Part shown: positions 1 to 6,800 of the stretch, piece by piece
How the letters are laid out: every line of letters begins with the position of its first letter
Position numbering within the stretch: the first letter of the stretch is position 1
Assembly: GCA_029856625.1 (NCBI GenBank)
Contig: JAHKLG010000049.1
Span: 1 to 8,478, forward strand
Reading direction: 5' to 3'
Source of the DNA: Candidatus Njordarchaeota archaeon
GTDB lineage: Archaea; Asgardarchaeota; Njordarchaeia; Njordarchaeales; Njordarchaeaceae
Length of the DNA stretch: 8,478 nt
Program-made: the position numbers and the translations under genes
The notes under the pieces: generated by a model
Databases searched by the model: none
What the model was told of the DNA's origin: nothing
Seen by the model: the letters and a program-made list of their open reading frames with translations, nothing else

Positions 1-41
1 TAAGTGGACGATTGATAATCGAGTATTCCCTCATCATACAT
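1..41 (-). CDS. 5' end of an unidentified gene, third in the leftward operon (partial)
   Basis: After the FEN1 stop, the minus strand carries GGAGG and then ATG codons in two different frames, both open to the window edge. The ATG at 41..39 gives MYDEGILDYQSST and sits only 3 bases from GGAGG. The tandem ATGs at 37..35 and 34..32 give MMREYSIINRPL, with a 7-base spacer that suits the ribosome site better. I cannot choose the frame with certainty and recognise neither peptide. The gap to FEN1 is only 14 to 18 bases, so co-transcription with FEN1 and the permease is likely. About a dozen codons are visible, so no function can be given. Confidence 0.6.
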   Translation of the reverse strand, partial: MYDEGILDYQSST

Positions 42-44
42 GAT

Positions 45-49
45 CCTCC
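45..49 (-). promoter_or_regulatory. Shine-Dalgarno site GGAGG of the partial downstream gene
   Basis: The plus strand reads cctcc, which is GGAGG on the minus strand. It lies between the FEN1 stop codon and the first ATGs of the next gene. The spacer is 3 bases to the ATG at 41 and 7 bases to the ATG at 37, which favours the second reading frame. Confidence 0.7.
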
Positions 50-55
50 GTGATA

Positions 56-1087
56 CTATCTGAAAAATGTATCGAGCGATACTTGTTTAACTCCTCTCTT
101 CTCACTCTCCAGACGTTTTAATACCTCTCTTAGCTCGTTTAAAACTCTCTGCTTATTGAAATTATATTCATCGACAAGAAATCTTATTATACCATCAACG
201 TCTGGTTCTCTAAACCTTATTTTATAATTCTTATTTACAGGAGGGTTAAGAAAGAGTTCTCTAAGCTTATCTGGGGGCACATCCCACCTCCATATTATTT
301 TTCGATTGGCTATAACATTTTCGATGTTTTTGTACTTTTTTATAAGTCTCAGTGCCGTTTTAGGCCCGATCCCTCTAGATCCTTCTGGATTATAATCAGT
401 ACCTAATATAAGGGCTAGATCAATAAGTTGTTCCTGTGTTATTCCAGCCTTAGTTAGAAACTCATTTAATTCGTAAAGAATTGGCTTTTCGTAAGGAGTT
501 ATACTAACTTTAAACTCCATGATTAGTCTGGGAGCCCCATAGAGGAAAGCGTCCCAATCCCTACTAGCAACAGCAAAACCCTCTCCCTGGGAAACCATAT
601 AAGCCGCCTGAGCCTCAGCATCATGGGGAGCATCAATTATAGGGATTCCCATAAGCTCCAAAAGCCGTTTAGCACTCTTAACCATCTCATCAGTGACAAT
701 CATTGCTCTTTTCCCCAATTTCTTTGCTTCCTCATATCGTCCCTCTAACACAGCCTCAATGAACTTTTTCTGGAATTCTAATCTCTCCTTTTTCCTAGCT
801 TCTATTTCTTTTCTTTTCCATGGATGAGGAGGCCCATCGAACACATAAACGGGTTTAACTCCCATGGCTAAGAGACGGCAAGTTCTATTAAATAAGCCAA
901 CCAAATGGCTGGTTACTCGTCCCTTAGAATCTACTAGGTATAATCCACGCTTATCTCGGATCATGGCTAACATCTGATAAAGGGTAGGTAAGGCATCAAT
1001 GATTAATATGCGTTCCTGCAGATCACTAGGATCTATAAGCTTCCCTATTCCCAGCTCCCGCATTAGAGGGCCCAGCTTAACCCCCAT
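56..1087 (-). CDS. fen: Flap endonuclease 1 (FEN1, XPG/Rad2 family) with C-terminal PIP box
   Basis: This structure-specific 5' nuclease removes 5' flaps during Okazaki-fragment maturation and base-excision repair, working with PCNA and DNA ligase. The 343 residues match the usual archaeal length. Visible hallmarks are the MGVKLG N-terminus, D31 (LIIDA), Y37 and R44, SKGRVTSHLVGLFNRT at 54-69, and VFDG with D84. K91 and R98 occupy the places of human K93 and R100. The metal-binding acidic set continues with D156/E158 (HDAEAQ), D177/D179 (SRDWDA) and D231 (GTDY), followed by the helix-hairpin-helix RGIGPKTAL. The last residues, QVSLDTFFR, form a classical PCNA-interacting box (QxxLxxFF). The ATG start lies 2 bases after the TAA of the permease gene, and GTGAG just upstream is only a weak ribosome site, so translation is probably coupled. 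One oddity: the first Glu of the usual E-x-E pair is Asp (D156). The family assignment is certain, and activity is very likely retained. Confidence 0.97.
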   Translation of the reverse strand: MGVKLGPLMRELGIGKLIDPSDLQERILIIDALPTLYQMLAMIRDKRGLYLVDSKGRVTSHLVGLFNRTCRLLAMGVKPVYVFDGPPHPWKRKEIEARKKERLEFQKKFIEAVLEGRYEEAKKLGKRAMIVTDEMVKSAKRLLELMGIPIIDAPHDAEAQAAYMVSQGEGFAVASRDWDAFLYGAPRLIMEFKVSITPYEKPILYELNEFLTKAGITQEQLIDLALILGTDYNPEGSRGIGPKTALRLIKKYKNIENVIANRKIIWRWDVPPDKLRELFLNPPVNKNYKIRFREPDVDGIIRFLVDEYNFNKQRVLNELREVLKRLESEKRGVKQVSLDTFFR

Positions 1088-1089
1088 GT

Positions 1090-2598
1090 TTACTCACTTT
1101 TCTTGAGTATTATATCCAGTAATTTTCTTAGGATTCTTAAAATTCCTTTAATGCTCCTACTAGAGAGTATTCTTAAGCTCTTTGGAAGTTCGATTAAAAT
1201 CGTGTATACTCTATCGAATCCTATATATCGATATATTACAAAGATAAGGGATCCGATAATCATTAAGGAGACGATGATTGTTACTGGTAAGAGTCCTATA
1301 GCAGTGATTATAAGTCCTAGATAAAGCATACCTAAAATGTAAAACGTGGCAATTACAAGGTTGAGAATCGTCCATATAGGTCCAACGGCGATAAATTCCT
1401 TGGCCCGAAATGGTCTTCCAGCTTTCTTACCAATCCCCATAGCAAGCACTGTTGTTGGGGCTCCGTATGGGAGGAGATTACCACCTATATTCGTTGCCAA
1501 TATCATAGTGGCCCATATGAGATCAGCAAAGTATGCCGCGCCAGAAGTTTCTAATAGAGCTTTTATAACGGGGATAAAAGCAAGCACTATCGGTACATTA
1601 TCTATAACACCACTAAGCAAACCTACCAACCATAAAACTATGAGGCTCATCAATACAATATTTCCACCAGTCAATATAGCTAATGCGTGACCAAGCTCTT
1701 CTAAAACTCCTTCATACTCAAGTCCCCCAACTATAATGAATAGCCCGGAGAAAAAGAGAATCGTCTCCCAATCAACTCTTCTTAACACTTCATCGACCTC
1801 AATACCAGTTATCGCCATCATTAAAACGGCGCCAGTAATCGCCACAAGCGCGACATCTCGGTAGAGCAGAAGTCCAGCAATTACTGCTGTGAATAAGAAA
1901 GCAGATCTATAAAATATCTGACGATTACGGACTAGGGCCCATTCATCGAATTCCAGAAGTAGTGCTTTACGGAGTTCATCAGGTTGGTCTAATGTGTATT
2001 TGAATTTATTATTGAGAAGCAGAATAGATAATACAAGTGAAATTATCGAGAATGGAACAATATATTTAAGGAAAAGCCCTAATGATAAACCGACCGTTTG
2101 GGATAAAATGATATTTGGAATGCTAGAGAATAATAGTGTCATCCCTCCAACGTCAACAACAATGGCTTCAGCTATGAGATAGGGGACCGGATTAATCCTC
2201 AAAATTCTAGAAATTGCAATTGTTAAGGTTCCCATAATTATAATTGCGACAATTGCTGTTGCAATCATCGCTAATAAATAAGACATTAGGCATAAGATTA
2301 TAAGGAGAGGAATTGGCTCGCCCTTTGAGAGCTTAACAGCTTTAATCGCTATATAATGAAAAACTCCTGATTCACGAGTAACCTCTACAATTATCGAGAT
2401 TCCTATTATAGCAATTAGTACTCTGTAATCTATAAACAGAAGAATCTCATCTGGAGATAATCCGCGATAGAATAACATTAAGAAATTAACGATTATAGCG
2501 CCAAGCAGCGAAATAACAGCTCTATTCATTTTTTCCAAAGTAGCAATGATGATGACTGTTGCGAATATTAGTACGATAATGGTACCAATGAGGTTCAA
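1090..2598 (-). CDS. ArsB/NhaD/P-protein-type membrane permease (ion transporter superfamily)
   Basis: This is a 502-residue, very hydrophobic protein with roughly 11-13 predicted membrane helices, presumably in the cytoplasmic membrane. The fold is the two-repeat type of the ArsB/NhaD/DASS group. Repeat 1 carries VDVGGMTLLFSSIPNI at 148-163. Repeat 2 carries SGVIDNVPIV at 329-338 and ATNIGGNLLPYGAPTTVLA at 368-386, matching the usual DN and NxGG signatures. The segment IIVEVTRESGVF (69-80) followed by AIKAVKLSKG (84-93) also resembles P-protein-like members. The substrate cannot be read from the sequence: arsenite, Na+/H+ exchange and organic anions are all possible in this superfamily. The start is TTG, chosen because AAGGAGG lies 8 bases upstream and the nearby ATG is in another, quickly terminated frame. 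Repeat 1 lacks the DN pair. An extra helix and a basic tail follow the core after about residue 430. FEN1 follows after 2 bases, so the two are probably co-transcribed. Confidence 0.87.
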   Translation of the reverse strand: MNLIGTIIVLIFATVIIIATLEKMNRAVISLLGAIIVNFLMLFYRGLSPDEILLFIDYRVLIAIIGISIIVEVTRESGVFHYIAIKAVKLSKGEPIPLLIILCLMSYLLAMIATAIVAIIIMGTLTIAISRILRINPVPYLIAEAIVVDVGGMTLLFSSIPNIILSQTVGLSLGLFLKYIVPFSIISLVLSILLLNNKFKYTLDQPDELRKALLLEFDEWALVRNRQIFYRSAFLFTAVIAGLLLYRDVALVAITGAVLMMAITGIEVDEVLRRVDWETILFFSGLFIIVGGLEYEGVLEELGHALAILTGGNIVLMSLIVLWLVGLLSGVIDNVPIVLAFIPVIKALLETSGAAYFADLIWATMILATNIGGNLLPYGAPTTVLAMGIGKKAGRPFRAKEFIAVGPIWTILNLVIATFYILGMLYLGLIITAIGLLPVTIIVSLMIIGSLIFVIYRYIGFDRVYTILIELPKSLRILSSRSIKGILRILRKLLDIILKKSE

Positions 2599-2606
2599 TT
2601 CTCATT

Positions 2607-2613
2607 CCTCCTT
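2607..2613 (-). promoter_or_regulatory. Strong Shine-Dalgarno AAGGAGG that decides the TTG start of the permease
   Basis: The plus strand reads cctcctt, which is AAGGAGG on the minus strand. It lies 8 bases before the TTG at 2598..2596. An ATG lies between site and TTG, but its frame closes after about 27 codons and matches no protein, so TTG is the preferred start. Confidence 0.85.
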
Positions 2614-2632
2614 TCTCAACATGAGTGTTTTT

Positions 2633-2640
2633 GTTATAAG
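2633..2640 (-). promoter_or_regulatory. TATA-like box for the permease-FEN1 operon
   Basis: The minus strand reads CTTATAAC, preceded by the purine-rich AGAGG as a possible BRE. Initiation about 25 bases downstream would fall near 2610-2614, at the very edge of the AAGGAGG site, giving a leader of only about 12-16 bases. The spacing is marginal, so transcription from farther upstream is also possible. Confidence 0.45.
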
Positions 2641-2643
2641 CCT

Positions 2644-2757
2644 CTAAATGAGTTTTTCTTTCACCAATTTTTCAGATAACAAGATCCAAGAGTTAATCAT
2701 ATTTAGGGAGATTTGAGACCTATAGTAACTCATCCCATACCACACATGCTCTTTCAT
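2644..2757 (-). CDS. Possible 37-residue small protein (doubtful)
   Basis: A minus-strand ORF starts at ATG 2757..2755 (MKEHVWYGMSYYRSQ...) and ends at TAG 2646..2644. It is aromatic at the N-terminal end and has a hydrophobic-basic C-terminal stretch (INSWILLSEKLVKEKLI), giving a protein-like feel. The same frame is open further upstream to about 2843, and a TTG at 2811 would give 55 residues, so it could instead be the end of a decayed longer gene. The TATA-like CTTAAAAG at 2783..2776 lies about 22 bases before the ATG, roughly compatible with a leaderless message. No ribosome site is seen and I recognise no family. In AT-rich DNA a chance ORF of this length is quite possible. Confidence 0.25.
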   Translation of the reverse strand: MKEHVWYGMSYYRSQISLNMINSWILLSEKLVKEKLI

Positions 2758-2775
2758 TAAATATCTAAACGAAAC

Positions 2776-2783
2776 TTTTAAGA
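2776..2783 (-). promoter_or_regulatory. TATA-like box, direction uncertain
   Basis: The plus strand reads GAAACTTTTAAG and the minus strand CAAAATTCTTAAAAG. Both are good BRE/TATA-like strings. Read leftward, initiation would fall at about 2753-2757, at the ATG of the possible 37-residue ORF. Read rightward, initiation would fall near 2806, giving a leader of about 200 bases for the gene at 3003. The direction cannot be settled by eye. Confidence 0.35.
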
Positions 2784-2876
2784 ATTTTGAATAATGAACA
2801 ACAGCTGGCAATTTTGCAAATAATTTTCCAGAGATCGACGTAAGTTATTTTCCCATAGAATGAGAGGGGGTTAAGA

Positions 2877-2978
2877 GTGTATTCATTGGTGGCAAGTATA
2901 AGAAAAATTAGTAGCTGGGGGAGACAAAAGTTCTTCTCCATGATTAAAAGTGTTATGTTTATCTACAACAAATCTTAA
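2877..2978 (+). CDS. Possible 33-residue basic peptide ORF (very doubtful)
   Basis: A GTG-started ORF, preceded by GAGGGGG about 6 bases upstream as a possible ribosome site, encodes a short basic, partly hydrophobic peptide (MYSLVASIRKISSWGRQ... ending IYNKS) and stops at TAA 2976-2978. It ends inside the putative TATA box of the next gene. Nothing identifies it. It could be chance, a small membrane-active peptide, or a leader. It is included because it fills otherwise unexplained sequence. Confidence 0.12.
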   Translation: MYSLVASIRKISSWGRQKFFSMIKSVMFIYNKS

Positions 2979-2986
2979 TAAAATAT
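2974..2986 (+). promoter_or_regulatory. TATA-like box of the Cys4/coiled-coil operon, suggesting a leaderless start
   Basis: The string CTTAATAAAATAT follows ACAACAAAT as a possible BRE. Its centre lies about 24 bases before ATG 3003 and 27 bases before ATG 3006. Initiation at or next to the start codon is expected, which explains why no GGAGG precedes this first gene. Confidence 0.55.
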
Positions 2987-3002
2987 TCTGGGCTCTTATG
3001 GG

Positions 3003-3860
3003 ATGATGATTATGGTTGTAGAGGAAAAGTTACTGAAGTGGTTAAAAATAGAGAATGATCCTCGATTAATTTTTACTATTAGAACGCTGGTTAGCTCCAT
3101 GGAGTCTACTTGTAAAAGATGTATGAAGGAGAGAGACATCAACATCTTCGAGCCTCTTTGTGAGGAGCGAGGTTATTTAAACTTACTCATCGAGGCTGGG
3201 GTATCTCAGGAGTACTTGCCTCGTTTCTGTTATAAGAGAAGAGGCATAGAGATAGTGAGGTTTCTTAATAAAAAGCCGAATCCTCTCCCTGTTAGAGACG
3301 CTAATTATTATCTTCCCGATTTCATAAAGCTCTTTGCAAAAAATCTCCTAAACCTCTACAAAAAGGGAAAGTATGAAGAATTAGTAAAGGCTTTGGGGAG
3401 TATCTTAGAAGAGCGTTGGGGAAGCGTTAGGTATTTTAAGATGTCTAGGGGAATTTTTTGTCTAATCCTAGGCGATTTTGATTCTCTTTTAATAATAGAT
3501 CCTACCAGAAATATTGTCCGAGTCAACGTAGAGAACATCTACGTGTTTAGTGACCGAGATTACATTGAATTTGTGAGCAAATTATTTGGTTTTTTACAAG
3601 ATACGAAGTTTGAAATCATTGATCTTATCGAGAATGAGATTCTTCTCAGAGTAGACTTGATGCTACAAGAAAATATTCCGGAGGAATCTTTAGAAAGATT
3701 TAAAGAACTTGGATTATTAAGCGTGCGTAAGGATGATGGTAAGATGAGTCTAATTATAAAACTTCTTGACCCTTTGGAAGCTAGGCCGCCATTTGATATA
3801 TCTAATCCCCTAAGGATTGTGAAGTTATTATCTCGAATAATGGAGGAGCGTAAAGCATGA
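3003..3860 (+). CDS. Hypothetical protein with a four-cysteine cluster, partner of the giant coiled-coil protein
   Basis: I do not recognise this 285-residue protein. The N-terminal third looks helical and carries C37-x2-C40-x12-C53-x22-C76, a spacing that could hold zinc or an iron-sulfur cluster. A helical stretch follows at about 104-137. A beta-rich stretch with FCLILGDFDSLLIIDP comes at about 152-167, and then NIVRVNVENIYVF (170-182). A further helical region and a basic C-terminus (LLSRIMEERKA) follow. There is no signal peptide or membrane helix. Residues 226-256 could form a small winged-helix-like unit, but this is weak. The start may be ATG 3003, 3006 or 3012; no ribosome site exists, and the TATA-like box 24-27 bases upstream suggests a leaderless mRNA. 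The stop overlaps the next start as ATGA, so the two products are probably made in a coupled way and may work together. The coding call is firm; function is unknown. Confidence 0.9.
   Translation: MMIMVVEEKLLKWLKIENDPRLIFTIRTLVSSMESTCKRCMKERDINIFEPLCEERGYLNLLIEAGVSQEYLPRFCYKRRGIEIVRFLNKKPNPLPVRDANYYLPDFIKLFAKNLLNLYKKGKYEELVKALGSILEERWGSVRYFKMSRGIFCLILGDFDSLLIIDPTRNIVRVNVENIYVFSDRDYIEFVSKLFGFLQDTKFEIIDLIENEILLRVDLMLQENIPEESLERFKELGLLSVRKDDGKMSLIIKLLDPLEARPPFDISNPLRIVKLLSRIMEERKA
3842..3846 (+). promoter_or_regulatory. Shine-Dalgarno GGAGG inside the 3' end of the Cys4 gene
   Basis: GGAGG lies 10 bases before ATG 3857, within the last codons of the preceding gene. Together with the ATGA overlap it supports this start over the in-frame ATG six codons later. 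Confidence 0.7.
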
Positions 3861-6800
3861 TTAGAGATGAAGAAATGGAAGTTTATCTTTCACTTATTAG
3901 GAAAGGAGCTAAGAGCTTTAAGGAGTTAGAGCTAATTTTTAGTGAGCTGAGGGACGAGTTAGAGAAAATGATAAAAAATCTTGAAAAGAATGGGTTAGTT
4001 CTAGTAACGCAGAAACCAGTCAGTCAAATCATACCTCTTCCACCACTTACAATCACCCTAACAGATACAGAAAAAACTATTAGAATACTGAGGGAAATAA
4101 ACAGTAGAGCTAATGCTATTCTCATGGAGATCACTAATAAACTGGGAGAGACCGGAGTCCTGGTATTAAATGAGATAAAATCGCAAGAAAACGCTCTAAA
4201 AAACGAAATTAACGATTACTTAATGGCTCTTCATAATCAATTAGAAAAGATCACGAATTCTATATCTGAGATGAGCAAAACCATTATAAAGAATTTCGGA
4301 GAGTACAATAATCAGTTTTCTCAAGCTATAGACCTGAGCAAAGCACTTAATAGTAAATTAGAATCTATTCAAGCAGTTTTCAATGAAATAATTGAAAAAG
4401 AGGCAAAACCAGGTCTGGATGAAGTAAAAACTGAAATTGTAGAGAATGTCCGAAATAATATCTCGTTTTTGGATTCTATTATTTCTGACACTAAAGAGTT
4501 CCTTAATAACGTAATCTCCTTAACCAGCTCTGCAGCTAAGCGCCTGGATAACTTTAAACTTATAGTAGATACGACAGTTGATAATTTGCTCAGTAATGTA
4601 GAACGAATAAGAAAAGCTTCTCTTAGTAAAATCTTAGAGGCACTAAATAGAGCTAAGGCGGTAATGGATACATTCACTGATGAAGCTATTAATTCTCTTT
4701 ATCCCTCCCTAGAAAAGGAACTAGAAGAGGTTTTCAATACATTGCTTGATTCTGTAATGAATTCCATGACAATCACGTTAAGCCAGTACGAAACATTTGC
4801 AAAAACACTCGTAACAGAGGTAACAGAACGGTGGAGCACTATATCCTCCTCATTAGAAACTCAGCTTTCTCCGATTATTGGTAGTTTTTCCCCAACCTTA
4901 TTAGATGTGAGGAAATCTATCAATGATCTAATGGAAGAGTCTCTCGAAAGAATGAACGAACTATTTACCCTTTTAGTATCAAAGACAGATGAATTAGAGA
5001 GGATTATAGAGGAAGTATCGCAAAAAGCACTAAATAACATAAAAACTATTGACACAGCATTAATAGAGCACTTCGATAATATTAGGAAAGAGTTACTGGA
5101 ATACTATCATGAGATACAATCTGTAAGCGAAAGCTATATATCAAGGCTTTATGATGATCTTCAAACATCCATCAACAGTTTTGTTAGTGATTTAGATATT
5201 CTCGGAGAGAAATTAAATAATATGATTAAGGATTACTATGAAACTGGAATTAAAACTAGTGTTAAAGCGGTGAGAAATGCTCTAGAGCTTATTGAAAATC
5301 TATTAGCTACATCAGAGGAGATAAAAAGAGGGGGTATAGAGGCATTAGCAGAGGATATCCGAGGGAGCGTACTAGGATCCATAGATTACGTGGACAAGGA
5401 ATTAAGAGAAAGACTAATTAGAGCATCTAGAAGATTATCTGGTGTCATAAACGCTACATCCATAAAAACAGAAAGAATACAAAGCGAAATTACGAGTAAA
5501 ATAAGGGAATTCGGTAAAGCTAGCGCGTCAAAATTAGATGTATTAATAGAATTCTTGGAGAAGAAAGGTATAACAATTGATGATGAAATAAGAAAGTTCA
5601 TTGAAAAACAAAAGCGATCAATAACTTATGATCAAAGAGGAATTAATGCAACAGTTAACAAGTGCTTTAATGAGTATAAGCAACACTTGGCACGATTAAG
5701 TGAAGAGATGATAAATGAATTAAACGCGTTATCAACCGATTTTGTGAAGTATTTAAGAGAGCTAGCTCAGAATATAGTCTCCCTAATTCAAGAGAGCGCA
5801 TCATCAAGTATAGTCTCATTCTATGAAAAATACACAAAACAACTAGAGCACGCTAGGAGTAACCTCTCCTCCCAGCTTCAACTATTCTCAACAACCTCTG
5901 ATGAGCATTTCAAAAGAATTAGTGAGCACGTTAATGGCTCTCTTGCTAATATTTCAAATAGTTTAAAAGAATATCTGGTTAGGGAAAGAAGCTTCCAAAA
6001 AGAATTAATTGATTCTCTATCAAAGGCGGTTGTAGAGTTAAACAATATTCTCATAGAAAGCCTAAAGCGAATGCGCGAAAACATAAGAAATAAAGTCCTA
6101 GAAACATTTGAGCAAGCACAGAAAGAAGTAAAAGATGATGTGAAAAAAGAAATAGAGTCTACGAAAGAGTTGTTAAATAGGGAGCTCCAAGAATTGAAAA
6201 GCGATATCAGAGGCGAATATGGAAGAGTAAATAGCATCATTGAAAGAAGCATTGATCGGCTTAATAATAGCATGGAATCTCTCAAGCGATTAATAGAACT
6301 CGTTAATTCAGAAATAGGTAAGAGTACTGATAGATTCATGCAAGCAATTGATGCGAGACATAAGGAGATCCAAACAACCTTAGAAAACCGCAGAAAACAT
6401 TCTCTAACGCTTCTAGAAGAGAGAAAGTCTATTCTAAAAGAAAGATCTTATAGGATGATTAAAGATTTAAGAGATAGGTTCGATGAGATATTAGACGAGA
6501 TTAGAGAGGAGCAAGAGGCCTCGATAAAAGAATCTTTAAAGCATATAGGATTAGCGGCGGAAACTGCTAAGAATAAACTCTCTCAGAGAATAACGGGTCT
6601 CGCTAATGAATTATCAGAAGCCTCAAAGAGTATTTCAGTAGAATATGAGAACTGGCTGACAAATAAAGAAAATGAAAAGAATGCCTTAAACCAATCTCTC
6701 CAAACAATGATTACGACAATAGAGGAATTAATCAGAGAGAAAATTATGGGATCACTTAATAAGCTTTCGGAGGGAACAAAAAGACTAGTTGAGGAATGCG

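Larger units (their letters stand above)
2599..3002. other. 404-base divergent intergenic region
   Basis: This AT-rich stretch separates the leftward permease operon from the rightward Cys4/coiled-coil operon. It holds TATA-like boxes on both strands (2633-2640, 2776-2783, 2974-2986), the permease ribosome site, an 8-base palindrome TTTGCAAA at 2813-2820, and two five-G runs near 2866-2870 and 2917-2921. Two tiny ORFs are listed separately. I see no tRNA, CRISPR, insertion sequence or clear long hairpin. For a 404-base gap between divergent archaeal promoters it is rather long, which leaves room for a small gene or an operator region. Confidence 0.7.

Noticed and set aside
1346..1690. 114-codon plus-strand ORF opposite the permease
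   Set aside because: It is antisense to a gene with clear membrane-transporter motifs, has no promoter or ribosome site, and its product resembles nothing known.
2813..2820. Palindrome TTTGCAAA as an operator
   Set aside because: Eight AT-rich bases without extension are expected by chance, and the site is not placed at either recognisable main promoter.
2866..2921. G-quadruplex in the intergenic region
   Set aside because: There are only two five-G runs, about 46 bases apart with no further G3 runs between them, so a stable four-tract structure is unlikely.
3003..3036. C/D-box-like sRNA: ATGATGA followed by CTGA
   Set aside because: The strings coincide with the start codons and first residues of the Cys4 gene, the second C'/D' pair is imperfect or missing, and no terminal stem is seen.
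5878..6339. 153-codon minus-strand ORF opposite the coiled-coil gene
   Set aside because: Its Ser/Leu/Phe-rich product is what the reverse frame of a Glu/Lys/Arg-rich coiled coil gives. No start signals are seen.
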